DNA of 64,000 nt from Cellulomonas dongxiuzhuiae (GTDB taxonomy: Bacteria; Actinomycetota; Actinomycetes; Actinomycetales; Cellulomonadaceae). Both the position numbers and the translations under genes were made by a program. Location of the stretch: contig NZ_CP076023.1 in assembly GCF_018623035.1 (NCBI RefSeq), forward strand, positions 2,852,001-2,916,000, in the 5' to 3' direction. Of this stretch, positions 9,780-19,197 are shown in pieces; the stretch's first letter is position 1, and every line of letters begins with the position of its first letter. Under the pieces are notes generated by a model. It saw only the letters and a program-made list of their open reading frames with translations, ran no database searches and was not told the DNA's origin.

Positions 9780-11612
9780 GTGCGCTCCCTCCCTCTCGCC
9801 GATCCCGGCACCCCGCCGCTGCGCGGTCCCGCCGCCTACCTGGGCTGGATCGCCCGACGGCAGTGGGGCATCCTGCTCGCCGCCGTGTCGTGCGGCGTCG
9901 TGCAGTTCGCCTGCCAGGCGTTCCTGCCGTTCCTCACCGGGCGCGCGATCGACGGCGGGCTGCAGCACGGCTTCGGCCCCGACCTCCTGCAGGCCGCCGG
10001 CGCGCTGCTGACCCTCGGCGTCGTCAGCGCCGCCGCGTCCGCGGTCGGCCACCGCTTCGACGTCGCCAACTGGCTGCGCGCCGCGTTCACGACGTCGCAG
10101 CTCGTCGGGCGCACCACAGCCCGTTCCGGGCACGCGGTCACGCGGGAGCTCCCGACGGGCGAGGTCGTCTCGGCCGTCGCGAACGACGCCCTGCGGGTGG
10201 GCGACCTGTTCGCCGTCACGGCCCGGTTCGTCGGCTCGCTGACCGCGTACGCGGCCGTCGCCGTCCTCATGCTCCAGGTGTCCGTACCCCTCGGACTCGT
10301 CGTGCTCCTCGGGCTGCCCACCGTCGCCGCGACGCTCGGCCTGCTGGTCAAGCCCCTGCAGCGACGCCAGTCGGCCCAGCGCGAGGCGTCGGGACGGCTG
10401 ACGACGCTCGGCTCCGACACGGTGTCCGGGCTGCGCGTGCTGCGCGGCATCGGGGGCGAGTCGGTCTTCACGGGCCGGTACCGCCGGCAGTCGCAGCTGG
10501 TGCGGGAGCGCGGGGAGGACGTCGCGGTCACGCAGTCCTGGCTCGACGCGCTCCAGGTGCTGCTGCCGGGCCTGTTCGTCACCGCCCTCGTGTGGATGGG
10601 GGCCCACATGGCGATCGACGGCACGATCACCCCGGGCCAGCTCGTCACGACCTACGGGTACGCGGCCTTCCTCGGCTGGCCCGTGCAGAACGCGACCGAG
10701 TTCCTGCAGGCCACGACCCGCGCCGTCGTGGCGACGCGCAAGGTGCTCGCGGTGCTGCGGGTCGTCCCCGCCGCGGGCGCGACGCCCGGCGCCGCCACGA
10801 TGCCGCCTGCGGGGTCGACCCTCGTCGACGAGGCGAGCGGCGTCACCCTCGAGCAGGGCCGCGTCGTCGCCCTCGTGTCGGCGGACCCCGACGAGTCGGC
10901 CGCGATCGCCACCCGGCTGGGGCGGTTCGACGACGAGGCGGAGGCCGGCACGCCGGTGCTGCTGGGCGGCGTGCCGCTGCGCGACCTACCCCTGGCGGAC
11001 GTGCGTCGCCGCGTCGTCGTGGCGGAGGCGATGCCCCAGCTGTTCTCCGGCAGCCTCGCGGCCGGGCTGGACGTGCGCGGGCAGGCAGGACGCGACGACC
11101 TGCTCGCCGCCATCGGCCTCGCCGACGCCCAGGACGTGCTCGACTCCGTGCCCGACGGCTTGGACGGGGAGCTGCCGGAGAAGGGACGGTCGCTGTCCGG
11201 CGGCCAGCGCCAGCGCGTCGCCCTGGCACGCGCTCTGCTCACGGAGGCCGAGATCCTCGTGCTCGTCGAGCCGACGAGCGCCGTCGACGCGCACACCGAG
11301 GCACGGATCGCGGCGCGGCTCTCGGACGCCCGCCGCGGCCGGACGACGCTCGTGGTCACCGCGAGCCCGCTCGTCCTCGACCACGTCGACGAGGTGCAGC
11401 TGGTCGTGGACGGCGCGCTCGTGGCCCGCGGCACCCACGCGGGTCTGCTCGACGGCGCCGCGGGCCCGGACGTCGCCGCCACGTACCGCCGCGTCGTCGG
11501 CCGACGCATGGACGACGACCTGCCCGTCGAGGACACCTTCGACGAGGCGGCGCCCGGCGACGCCCCGTACGGCCTGTCCCCCGTCGACCTGTCCACCGGA
11601 GGTGCCGCGTGA
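9780..11612 (+). CDS. ABC exporter half-transporter with degenerate ATP site (subunit A)
   Basis: 610 residues: a six-helix exporter membrane domain (about 25-330) fused to a nucleotide-binding domain. The signature LSGGQRQR (about 471) is intact. The Walker A position reads VSADPDESAAI (about 366-376), with no GxxGxGK and no Lys, and Walker B reads ILVLVEPTSAVD with Val for the usual Asp. So this subunit should not hydrolyse ATP in its own P-loop. The GTG start follows a -10-like TAACGT (9766-9771) by 8 bases, consistent with a leaderless mRNA. It overlaps the next half-transporter by 4 bp. Substrate unknown. Confidence 0.9.
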   Translation: MRSLPLADPGTPPLRGPAAYLGWIARRQWGILLAAVSCGVVQFACQAFLPFLTGRAIDGGLQHGFGPDLLQAAGALLTLGVVSAAASAVGHRFDVANWLRAAFTTSQLVGRTTARSGHAVTRELPTGEVVSAVANDALRVGDLFAVTARFVGSLTAYAAVAVLMLQVSVPLGLVVLLGLPTVAATLGLLVKPLQRRQSAQREASGRLTTLGSDTVSGLRVLRGIGGESVFTGRYRRQSQLVRERGEDVAVTQSWLDALQVLLPGLFVTALVWMGAHMAIDGTITPGQLVTTYGYAAFLGWPVQNATEFLQATTRAVVATRKVLAVLRVVPAAGATPGAATMPPAGSTLVDEASGVTLEQGRVVALVSADPDESAAIATRLGRFDDEAEAGTPVLLGGVPLRDLPLADVRRRVVVAEAMPQLFSGSLAAGLDVRGQAGRDDLLAAIGLADAQDVLDSVPDGLDGELPEKGRSLSGGQRQRVALARALLTEAEILVLVEPTSAVDAHTEARIAARLSDARRGRTTLVVTASPLVLDHVDEVQLVVDGALVARGTHAGLLDGAAGPDVAATYRRVVGRRMDDDLPVEDTFDEAAPGDAPYGLSPVDLSTGGAA

Positions 11613-13348
11613 AGCTGCCCATCGCCGACGCGGCGACCGTGCGCGCCTACGCCGCCGAGCTGCTCGGCCGGCACCGCCGCCGCCTCGGCTTGCTCGCGGC
11701 GCTGCACACGCTCGCGGCCGTCGCGGGCCTGGCCGGTCCGCTGCTGCTCGGTCGGCTCGTCGACGCGGTCACCCGCGGCACCGACGCCCGGTACGTCAAC
11801 ACCCTCGTCGCGGTGGGTGCCGTCGCCGTCCTCACGCAGACCGGGCTGATCCGGTACGCGCAGCGGGCCTCCATGCTGTTCGGCGAGCGGGTCTTCGCCG
11901 AGCTGCGCGAGGAGTTCCTCGAGACCGTGACCTCGCTGCCGCTGTCCGTCGTCGAGCGGGCCGGTACCGGGGACCTCGTGGCCCGCACGACCAACGACGT
12001 GAACAAGCTCCAGCACGCCGTCCGGTTCGGCGTCCCCCGTGTGATCGTCGCCATCGTGACCATCGCGCTCACCGTGGTCGCGTGCCTGGTCATCGACCCG
12101 CTCGTGTCGCTCGGGCTCTTCGTCGGGGTGCCCACGATGGTGCTCATGGTGCGCTGGTACCTGCGGCGCGCGACCCCCGCGTACGTGCGCGAGTCCGCCG
12201 CGTACGCCGTGCTCAACGGCACGATCACCGAGACGGTGGAGGGTGCGCGCACGGTCGACGCCCTGGCCCTGTCCGAGGCGCGCGAGCAGCAGGTGCGCGA
12301 CGACCTGCGCGAGGCGTTCGACGCGGAGCGCGCCACGCTGCGGCTGCGCACCATCCTCTTCCCCGGCGTGGACCTCGCCTTCGTGCTCGCACCCGTCGCC
12401 GTCCTCGTCTGGGGCGGCTACCTCGCGTCGACCGGGCACGTGACGCTCGGCGCGGTCACCACGATCGTGCTGTACGCGTACCAGGTGACCGGCCCGGTGT
12501 GGGAGCTGATCTTCTGGGTGGACGAGATCCAGGTCGCCGCGACCGCCCTCGCGCGCATCGTCGGCGTCCGGCTGGTCGAGACCGACCGCGAGGCGTCGGA
12601 CGCGCAGCCGACCGACGAACGGATCTCGACGCGCGCCCTGCGGTACGCGTACCGCGAGGGCCACGACGTGCTCCACGGCATCGACCTCGACCTCGCCCCC
12701 GGTGAGCGGCTGGCCGTCGTCGGGCCGTCCGGGGCCGGCAAGTCGACGCTCGGGCGCATGCTCGCCGGCATCCACCCGCCCACGGGCGGGACCGCGACGG
12801 TGGGCGGGGTGCCGCTGGTCGACCTGCCGCTCGAGGAGCTGCGCGGCCACGTCGCCCTGGTGACCCAGGAGCACCACGTGTTCGTCGGCACGGTCGCGGA
12901 CAACCTGCGCCTGGCCAAGGTCGAGGCGGACGACACCGAGATCGAGCGCGCGCTGCGCGCCGTCGACGCCTGGGAGTGGGTGCAGGGACTGCCCGAGGGG
13001 CTCGCCACCGAGGTCGGCTCGGGCGGCACCGCGCTGACCCCCGCGCAGGCCCAGCAGCTCGCGCTCGCGCGCCTCGTGCTGCTCGACCCGCACACGCTCG
13101 TGCTCGACGAGGCCACGTCGCTGCTGGACCCGCGCGCCGCGCGGCACCTCGAGCGCTCGCTGTCCGCGGTGCTCGAGGGACGCACGGTCGTCGCGATCGC
13201 CCACCGCCTGCACACCGCGCACGACGCGGACCGCGTGGCCGTGGTCGACGCGGGGCGCATCAGCGAGATCGGCCCGCACGACGAGCTCGTCGCCGCGGAC
13301 GGCGAGTACGCGGCCCTGTGGCGGTCCTGGCAGCACGAGACCGCGTAG
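11609..13348 (+). CDS. ABC exporter half-transporter with intact Walker motifs (subunit B)
   Basis: 579 residues: an exporter membrane domain (about 20-310) and a nucleotide-binding domain with good Walker A (GPSGAGKSTLGRML, about 371), Walker B (LVLDEATSLLD, about 496) and H-loop (AIAHRLH). The signature is degenerate: ALTPAQAQQLALAR replaces LSGGQ. Its P-loop must therefore pair with the LSGGQ of subunit A, giving a single canonical ATP site per heterodimer. GTG start behind GGAGGTG. A strong bidirectional hairpin follows the stop. Confidence 0.92.
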   Translation: MKLPIADAATVRAYAAELLGRHRRRLGLLAALHTLAAVAGLAGPLLLGRLVDAVTRGTDARYVNTLVAVGAVAVLTQTGLIRYAQRASMLFGERVFAELREEFLETVTSLPLSVVERAGTGDLVARTTNDVNKLQHAVRFGVPRVIVAIVTIALTVVACLVIDPLVSLGLFVGVPTMVLMVRWYLRRATPAYVRESAAYAVLNGTITETVEGARTVDALALSEAREQQVRDDLREAFDAERATLRLRTILFPGVDLAFVLAPVAVLVWGGYLASTGHVTLGAVTTIVLYAYQVTGPVWELIFWVDEIQVAATALARIVGVRLVETDREASDAQPTDERISTRALRYAYREGHDVLHGIDLDLAPGERLAVVGPSGAGKSTLGRMLAGIHPPTGGTATVGGVPLVDLPLEELRGHVALVTQEHHVFVGTVADNLRLAKVEADDTEIERALRAVDAWEWVQGLPEGLATEVGSGGTALTPAQAQQLALARLVLLDPHTLVLDEATSLLDPRAARHLERSLSAVLEGRTVVAIAHRLHTAHDADRVAVVDAGRISEIGPHDELVAADGEYAALWRSWQHETA

Positions 13349-13350
13349 CG

Positions 13351-13382
13351 GACGGGCGCCGGTCCGCGGACCGGCGCCCGTC
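13351..13382. terminator. Bidirectional terminator between ABC exporter and SURF1
   Basis: A perfect inverted repeat with 15-bp arms (GACGGGCGCCGGTCC) and a 2-base centre lies 2 bp after the exporter stop (13348) and 32 bp from the stop of the convergent SURF1 gene. Confidence 0.8.
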
Positions 13383-13414
13383 CCGCGTGCCCGTCGGGCC
13401 GGGCCGGCGAGGGC

Positions 13415-14227
13415 TCAGGTCGCGTCGACGCGCGGTTCGGCGTCCTGCGGCACCTGGTCGCCCGGCAGCGGGGGGCGCCCGGCCGCCTCGTCGCGCACCA
13501 GGCGCCACCAGAGACCCACGGCGAACAGGCCGAAGATCCACCACTGCGCCGCGTACGCGAGGTTCTGGACGTTGAGCCCGGACCCTGCGCGCGTGGGCGG
13601 GTCGAGCCCGTCGAGGCCGTCGGCCGTCGCCGGGTCCTGCGGGTCGCTCGACTGCACGACGAGGTACCCCGTGTAGATCGGCCCGCCCCACGCGGCGAGC
13701 AGCTGAGCGGCGCTGATCGCGTCCGTGCGCCCGTCGGCGAGCGCCGACCCGGCCTCCTCCGCCACCTGCAGCCAGCCGACGACCTCCACGTCGCCGGCCG
13801 GTGCGGCGGCGACGTCGGCGGTCGGCGACCAGCCGCGCACCACGGGCAGCACGGCCTCGCCGTCGGCGGTGGGGACGCGCAGCGGCGTCAGGACCAGGTA
13901 CCCGTCGGTGCGCCCGTCGTGCTCGCGGCCCGTCACCAGGAGCGTCGCGTCGTCGTCGTAGGTGCCGGTCACGACCGCCTTGCGGGCGACGAGGTCGCCC
14001 GAGAACGTCTCCCCGGGAGCGAGCAGACCGGTCAGCGGCTCGGGGTCCGCGGTCACGATGCGCGCCGCCTCGCGTTCCGCCGACGCGACACCGCGGACCT
14101 CGGCACGCTCGAGCTGCCACGCGCCCAGCCGGCCGCAGACGGCCGCGGCGGCGAGCAGCACCACGAGCAGGCCGAGCATGCGGGGGCGCAGCGCGGCGCG
14201 CCACAGCGAGGTGGGGGTGTCGGCCAC
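13415..14227 (-). CDS. SURF1-family cytochrome oxidase assembly protein
   Basis: 270 residues. SURF1 proteins help assemble the haem-copper cytochrome c oxidase in the membrane. The usual layout is visible: an N-terminal helix (about 17-37) followed by GAWQLERAE, a soluble loop with TGTYDDDATLLVTGREHDG, and a second helix near the C-terminus after GLNVQNLAYAAQWWIFGL. A polar tail ends the protein. The GTG start (14227) sits 5 bases after a -10-like TACCGT, so it may be leaderless. It converges with the ABC exporter. Confidence 0.88.
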   Translation of the reverse strand: MADTPTSLWRAALRPRMLGLLVVLLAAAAVCGRLGAWQLERAEVRGVASAEREAARIVTADPEPLTGLLAPGETFSGDLVARKAVVTGTYDDDATLLVTGREHDGRTDGYLVLTPLRVPTADGEAVLPVVRGWSPTADVAAAPAGDVEVVGWLQVAEEAGSALADGRTDAISAAQLLAAWGGPIYTGYLVVQSSDPQDPATADGLDGLDPPTRAGSGLNVQNLAYAAQWWIFGLFAVGLWWRLVRDEAAGRPPLPGDQVPQDAEPRVDAT

Positions 14228-14446
14228 ACCTCACGGTACCCGGCGTGACAGGCTCCTCCCGGCCGTCGCGACGTGCCGTTGTTCACCCCCCCGCAGGTCC
14301 GGTGCTCCTGCGTCGACGCTGTATGTGCGCTTGTATGGCTGTGGTCAGGAGCACAGGTGAGGTGGGTCGGACGTCCCATCTCTCGCCACGACCTCACGCA
14401 AGGCTGGGGTCCGACCCAGCCGGACGGCTTCCCTCGGGAGGGGACC

Positions 14447-16993
14447 ATGACTTCCACCACCGCGGACCAGCCTGCCGGCTCCGGTCCCATCGCCCCCGGG
14501 TCGTTCGCGGCGGGCGAGGCTCGGACCGCCTGGCGCAGAGGCGCCGACCAGGTCGACGACGCGACGCTGCAGCGCCTCGAGAAGTGGTGGCGTGCCGCCA
14601 ACTACCTCTCGGTCGGCCAGATCTACCTGCTCGACAACCCGCTGCTGCGCCGGCCGCTGAGCCGCGACGACGTCAAGCCGCGCCTGCTCGGCCACTGGGG
14701 CACGACCCCCGGCCTGAACTTCCTGTACGCGCACCTCAACCGTGCGGTCGCCGAGCGCGAGCAGTCGACCATCTACATCACCGGCCCGGGCCACGGCGGC
14801 CCCGGTCTCGTCGCCAGCGCCTACCTCGACGGGACGTACTCCGAGGTGTACTCGGACGTCACGCAGGACGAGGAGGGGCTGCGCCGGCTGTTCCGGCAGT
14901 TCTCCTTCCCCGGCGGCATCCCGTCGCACGTCGCCCCGGAGACCCCCGGCTCGATCCACGAGGGCGGTGAGCTCGGGTACGCGCTGAGCCACGCCTACGG
15001 CGCCGCGTTCGACAACCCGCACCTGCTGGTGGCGGCCGTCGTGGGCGACGGCGAGGCGGAGACGGGACCGCTGGCGACGAGCTGGCACTCCAACAAGTTC
15101 GTCAACCCGCAGCAGGACGGCATCGTCCTGCCGATCCTGCACCTCAACGGCTACAAGATCGCGAACCCCACGATCCTGGCCCGCATCCCCGACGACGAGC
15201 TCACCGACCTCATGCGCGGCTACGGGCACACGCCCCACCTGTTCGTCGCGGGCTTCGACGACGAGGACCAGCTCTCGATCCACCGGCGGTTCGCGGTGCT
15301 GCTCGACGAGGTGCTCGACGAGATCGCCGACATCAAGGCGCGCGCGGCGACCGGCGACCTGACGCGCCCCATGTACCCGATGATCGTGTTCCGCACCCCC
15401 AAGGGCTGGACGGGTCCGGCGGAGATCGACGGCAAGAAGACGACCGGCTCGTGGCGCGCGCACCAGGTGCCGCTCGCCAACGCGCGGGACACCCCCGAGC
15501 ACCTGGCGGTGCTCGAGGCCTGGCTGCGGTCGTACCGTCCCGACGAGCTCTTCGACGCCACGGGCCGCGTGGACGACGACGTCTCGGCGCTCGCGCCCGA
15601 GGGCGACCTGCGGATGAGCGCCAACCCGCACGCCAACGGCGGTCAGCTCCTGCGCGACCTGCGCCTGCCGGACTTCCGCGACTACGCGCAGGACGTTCCC
15701 GCGCCCGGTGCCACGTTCGCCGAGGCGCCGCGCGTGCTCGGCGAGTTCCTCACCGAGGTCATCCGCCGCAACCCCGACAACTTCCGGATCTTCGGTCCGG
15801 ACGAGACCGCGTCGAACCGTCTGCAGGCCGTGTACGACGTGACGGCGAAGCAGTGGAACGCCGAGTTCGAGGGGCCGGAGGTCGACGAGCACCTCGAGCG
15901 TGCCGGGCGCGTCATGGAGATGCTCTCGGAGCACCAGTGCCAGGGCTGGCTCGAGGGCTACCTGCTCACGGGGCGCCACGGGCTGTTCACGTCGTACGAG
16001 GCGTTCATCCACATCGTCGACTCGATGTTCAACCAGCACGCCAAGTGGCTCAAGGTCACCAACGACATCCCGTGGCGCCGGCCGATCGCGAGCCTCAACT
16101 ACCTGCTGTCGAGCCACGTGTGGCGCCAGGACCACAACGGCTTCAGCCACCAGGACCCGGGCTTCATCGACCACGTGGTCAACAAGAAGGCCGAGGTCGT
16201 GCGGGTCTACCTGCCGCCGGACGCGAACACGCTGCTGAGCACGTACGACCACTGCCTGCGCAGCCGGCAGTACGTCAACGTCGTCGTGTCCGGCAAGCAG
16301 CCCGCGCCCAACTTCCTCACGATGGAGCAGGCGGTCGCCCACTGCACGCGCGGCCTGGGCATCTGGGAGTGGGCCGGGTCGGAGGCGCAGGACGAGGAGC
16401 CGGACGTGGTCCTCGCGTGCGCGGGCGACGTGCCGACGCTCGAGGTGCTCGCCGCGGCGGACATCCTGCGCCGTGAGCTGCCGCAGCTCAAGGTGCGCGT
16501 CGTCAACGTCGTGGACCTCATGCGCCTGCAGGACGCGCGCGAGCACCCGCACGGCCTGTCCGACCGGGAGTTCGACACGATCTTCACGGCCGACCGGCCG
16601 ATCGTGTTCGCCTACCACGGCTACCCGTGGCTCATCCACCGCCTCACGTACCGCCGCAACGGGCACGCGAACCTGCACGTGCGCGGGTACAAGGAGGAGG
16701 GCACGACGACCACGCCCTTCGACATGGTGATGCTCAACGACCTCGACCGGTTCCACCTGGTCATCGACGTCATCGACCACGTGCACTGGCTGCGCGCGTC
16801 CCAGGCGGGGCTGCGCCAGCGGATGCTCGACGAGCGCATCCGTGCCCGGCAGTACACGCGCGCGCACGGCGAGGACATCCCCGAGGTGCGTGACTGGGTG
16901 TGGCCCGACGTCGGCGAGACCGCCACCGAGGAGGGCGGCCCGCAGCCGTCGCGCGCACCGGTCGCCGCCGACACGGGCGGGGACAACGAGTAG
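14447..16993 (+). CDS. xfp: Phosphoketolase (xylulose-5-P/fructose-6-P)
   Basis: 848 residues, full family length. This TPP enzyme cleaves xylulose-5-P (and usually fructose-6-P) with phosphate into acetyl-phosphate and a sugar phosphate. Visible motifs are TGPGHGGPG (near 108), the TPP/Mg site [18 protein letters not shown] (about 200-217) with downstream NGYKI, and the conserved [12 protein letters not shown] segment. The ATG start follows GGGAGGGG. pta and ackA lie directly downstream, so the product acetyl-P can be turned into acetate plus ATP or into acetyl-CoA. Its 219-bp upstream gap presumably holds the promoter; I could not pick a convincing one. Confidence 0.97.
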   Translation: MTSTTADQPAGSGPIAPGSFAAGEARTAWRRGADQVDDATLQRLEKWWRAANYLSVGQIYLLDNPLLRRPLSRDDVKPRLLGHWGTTPGLNFLYAHLNRAVAEREQSTIYITGPGHGGPGLVASAYLDGTYSEVYSDVTQDEEGLRRLFRQFSFPGGIPSHVAPETPGSIHEGGELGYALSHAYGAAFDNPHLLVAAVVGDGEAETGPLATSWHSNKFVNPQQDGIVLPILHLNGYKIANPTILARIPDDELTDLMRGYGHTPHLFVAGFDDEDQLSIHRRFAVLLDEVLDEIADIKARAATGDLTRPMYPMIVFRTPKGWTGPAEIDGKKTTGSWRAHQVPLANARDTPEHLAVLEAWLRSYRPDELFDATGRVDDDVSALAPEGDLRMSANPHANGGQLLRDLRLPDFRDYAQDVPAPGATFAEAPRVLGEFLTEVIRRNPDNFRIFGPDETASNRLQAVYDVTAKQWNAEFEGPEVDEHLERAGRVMEMLSEHQCQGWLEGYLLTGRHGLFTSYEAFIHIVDSMFNQHAKWLKVTNDIPWRRPIASLNYLLSSHVWRQDHNGFSHQDPGFIDHVVNKKAEVVRVYLPPDANTLLSTYDHCLRSRQYVNVVVSGKQPAPNFLTMEQAVAHCTRGLGIWEWAGSEAQDEEPDVVLACAGDVPTLEVLAAADILRRELPQLKVRVVNVVDLMRLQDAREHPHGLSDREFDTIFTADRPIVFAYHGYPWLIHRLTYRRNGHANLHVRGYKEEGTTTTPFDMVMLNDLDRFHLVIDVIDHVHWLRASQAGLRQRMLDERIRARQYTRAHGEDIPEVRDWVWPDVGETATEEGGPQPSRAPVAADTGGDNE

Positions 16994-17006
16994 CAGGCTT
17001 GCCAGC

Positions 17007-17040
17007 GGTCGCGTCCGGGCCCACCCGCCCGGACGCGACC
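17007..17040 (+). terminator. Hairpin between xfp and pta
   Basis: A perfect 14-bp inverted repeat (GGTCGCGTCCGGGC / GCCCGGACGCGACC, 6-base loop) lies 13 bases after the xfp stop and 34 bases before pta. It could terminate or attenuate xfp transcription, so pta-ackA may have lower or separately driven expression. Confidence 0.6.
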
Positions 17041-17073
17041 GGAGGACCACGTGCCCCCACCGGGGCCAGGAGA

Positions 17074-19197
17074 GTGAGCAGCACAGTGGCCAGGACGATC
17101 TACGTCATGTCGGCCGAGGGTGACACGGGCAAGTCCGTCGTCGCCCTGGGTCTCGTCGACCTGCTGACGCGCACGGTGCAGCGCGTCGGCGTCTTCCGCC
17201 CCGTCGCACGGTCGACCGAGGAGCGGGACTACGTCCTCGAGCTGCTGCTCGAGCACGACGGCGTCGACATCGCCTACGAGGACGCCGTCGGGGCGACGTA
17301 CGACGAGGTGATCGACGACCCCGAGGCCGCGCTGTCGCGGATCGTGTCGCGGTTCCACGACGTGGGGCGCCGCTGCGACGCCGTCGTGGTGGTCGGCACC
17401 GACTACACCGACGTCGCCGGGCCCACCGAGCTCGCCTACAACGCGCGGATCGCGGCGAACCTCGGTGCGCCCGTCCTGCTCGTGGTCAACGGTGCGCAGC
17501 GCTCGCTCGAGGACGTGCACCACGCCGTCGACGTCGCGACGACGGAGATCGTGGCGAACCACGCCCAGGTCGTCTCGGTCATCGCCAACCGCTGCGACCC
17601 CGCCTCGCTCGACCAGGTGCGCGCGGCGCTCGCCGGCGAGGTCCCCGTCTGGGCGGTACCCGACTCCCCCCTGCTGTACGCCCCCACGCTGCGCCAGCTC
17701 ATGCACGCGGTCGGCGGCACGCTGACCGGCGGCGACGAGGAGCTGCTGGGCCGCGAGGTGCTCGACGTGCTGGTCGGCGCCATGTCGATCGAGCACCTGC
17801 TGGACCGGCTGCAGGACGGTGCCGTCGTCATCACCCCGGGCGACCGCGCCGACGTGCTGCTGGGCCTGCTCATGGCGCACCAGGCCGAGGGCTTCCCGTC
17901 GCTCGCGGGCCTGATCCTCAACGGCGGGCTCACGCCCGCCCCCTCCATCGAGCGCCTCGTCGCGGGCCTCGGCTCGCGCCTGCCGCTCATCACGACGTCC
18001 CTGGGCACGTTCCGCTCCGCGAGCGCCGCGGCCGCGACCCGCGGGCGGCTGACGCACGACGCGCAGCGCAAGGTGGACGTCGCGCTCGCGCTGTTCGAGC
18101 AGCACGTCGACGGGTCCGAGCTGCTCGCGATGCTGGCCGTCCCGCGCCCCGGCGTGGTGACCCCGCTCATGTTCGAGTACACGCTGCTCGACCGCGCGCG
18201 CTCGCACCGCAAGCACGTGGTCCTCCCGGAGGGCAACGACGACCGCATCCTGCGGGCGGCCTCCACGCTCCTGCAGCGCCAGGTGGCCGACCTGACGATC
18301 CTCGGCGACGAGACGGCGATCCGTGCGCGGGCGACCGAGCTCGGGCTCGACCTCGACGGTGCGCAGGTCCTCGACCCCAAGAACGGCGCGACCCTCGAGC
18401 GGTTCGCCGAGGTCTACACCGAGCTGCGCCGCCACAAGGGCATGACCGTCGAGCGGGCGCGCGAGATCGTCTCCTCGGTCTCGTACTTCGGCACGCTGAT
18501 GGTCCAGCTCGGCATGGCCGACGGCATGGTGTCCGGCGCCCTGCACACGACCGCGCACACCATCAAGCCCGCCTTCGAGATCATCAAGACGACGCCCGGC
18601 GTGAACAGCGTGTCGAGCTGCTTCCTCATGTGCCTCGAGGACCGGGTGCTCGTCTACGCGGACTGCGCCGTCATCCCCGACCCGACCGCCGAGCAGCTCG
18701 CCGACATCGCGATCTCCTCGGCCGCCACCGCCGTGCAGTTCGGCATCGAGCCGCTCATCGCGATGCTCTCCTACTCGACCGGCGAGTCCGGCTCGGGTGC
18801 GGACGTCGAGAAGGTCCGCGAGGCCACGCGGCTGGTCCGCGAGCGGCGTCCCGACCTGTCCGTCGAGGGCCCGATCCAGTACGACGCCGCCGTGGACGCG
18901 TCGGTCGCGATGACCAAGATGCCGGACTCGGCCGTCGCGGGACGGGCGACCGTCCTGGTGTTCCCCGACCTCAACACCGGCAACAACACGTACAAGGCCG
19001 TGCAGCGCTCGGCCGGCGCCGTCGCCATCGGCCCGGTCCTGCAGGGGCTGCGCAAGCCCGTCAACGACCTGTCACGGGGTGCGCTCGTGCAGGACATCGT
19101 CAACACCGTCGCGATCACCGCGATCCAGGCGCAGGCGCTCGACCAGGCCTCCGTCGCCGCCGGGGAGCCCGGCACCGTCACGACACCGGAGGCATGA
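17074..19197 (+). CDS. pta: Phosphate acetyltransferase (long, two-domain form)
   Basis: About 707 residues. It interconverts acetyl-P and acetyl-CoA. Residues 1-370 are a dethiobiotin-synthase-like domain (SAEGDTGKSVVALGL) followed by a DRTGG-type domain. The catalytic PTA_PTB domain is C-terminal (HVVLPEGNDDRILRAA; YSTGESGSGADVEKV; VFPDLNTGNNTYKAVQRS). Two in-frame GTG starts compete (17074 and 17086); neither is ideally spaced from AGGAG at 17068-17072. Its stop overlaps ackA as ATGA. It lies in the xfp-pta-ackA cluster behind a hairpin. Confidence 0.95.
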   Translation: MSSTVARTIYVMSAEGDTGKSVVALGLVDLLTRTVQRVGVFRPVARSTEERDYVLELLLEHDGVDIAYEDAVGATYDEVIDDPEAALSRIVSRFHDVGRRCDAVVVVGTDYTDVAGPTELAYNARIAANLGAPVLLVVNGAQRSLEDVHHAVDVATTEIVANHAQVVSVIANRCDPASLDQVRAALAGEVPVWAVPDSPLLYAPTLRQLMHAVGGTLTGGDEELLGREVLDVLVGAMSIEHLLDRLQDGAVVITPGDRADVLLGLLMAHQAEGFPSLAGLILNGGLTPAPSIERLVAGLGSRLPLITTSLGTFRSASAAAATRGRLTHDAQRKVDVALALFEQHVDGSELLAMLAVPRPGVVTPLMFEYTLLDRARSHRKHVVLPEGNDDRILRAASTLLQRQVADLTILGDETAIRARATELGLDLDGAQVLDPKNGATLERFAEVYTELRRHKGMTVERAREIVSSVSYFGTLMVQLGMADGMVSGALHTTAHTIKPAFEIIKTTPGVNSVSSCFLMCLEDRVLVYADCAVIPDPTAEQLADIAISSAATAVQFGIEPLIAMLSYSTGESGSGADVEKVREATRLVRERRPDLSVEGPIQYDAAVDASVAMTKMPDSAVAGRATVLVFPDLNTGNNTYKAVQRSAGAVAIGPVLQGLRKPVNDLSRGALVQDIVNTVAITAIQAQALDQASVAAGEPGTVTTPEA

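Noticed and set aside
9680..11608. Frame that appears to fuse upstream sequence to ABC subunit B
   Set aside because: Upstream of 11609 it is the wrong frame of subunit A; a GTG with GGAGGTG marks the real start.
10652..13336. Very long open frame (894 codons) on the minus strand
   Set aside because: It lies opposite the two ABC exporter genes, whose motifs are clear; it has no recognisable domain and is a high-GC codon-bias shadow.
14345..17050. Open frame of 901 codons opposite xfp
   Set aside because: Antisense shadow of the phosphoketolase; composition is low-complexity Arg/Val/Asp with no motif.
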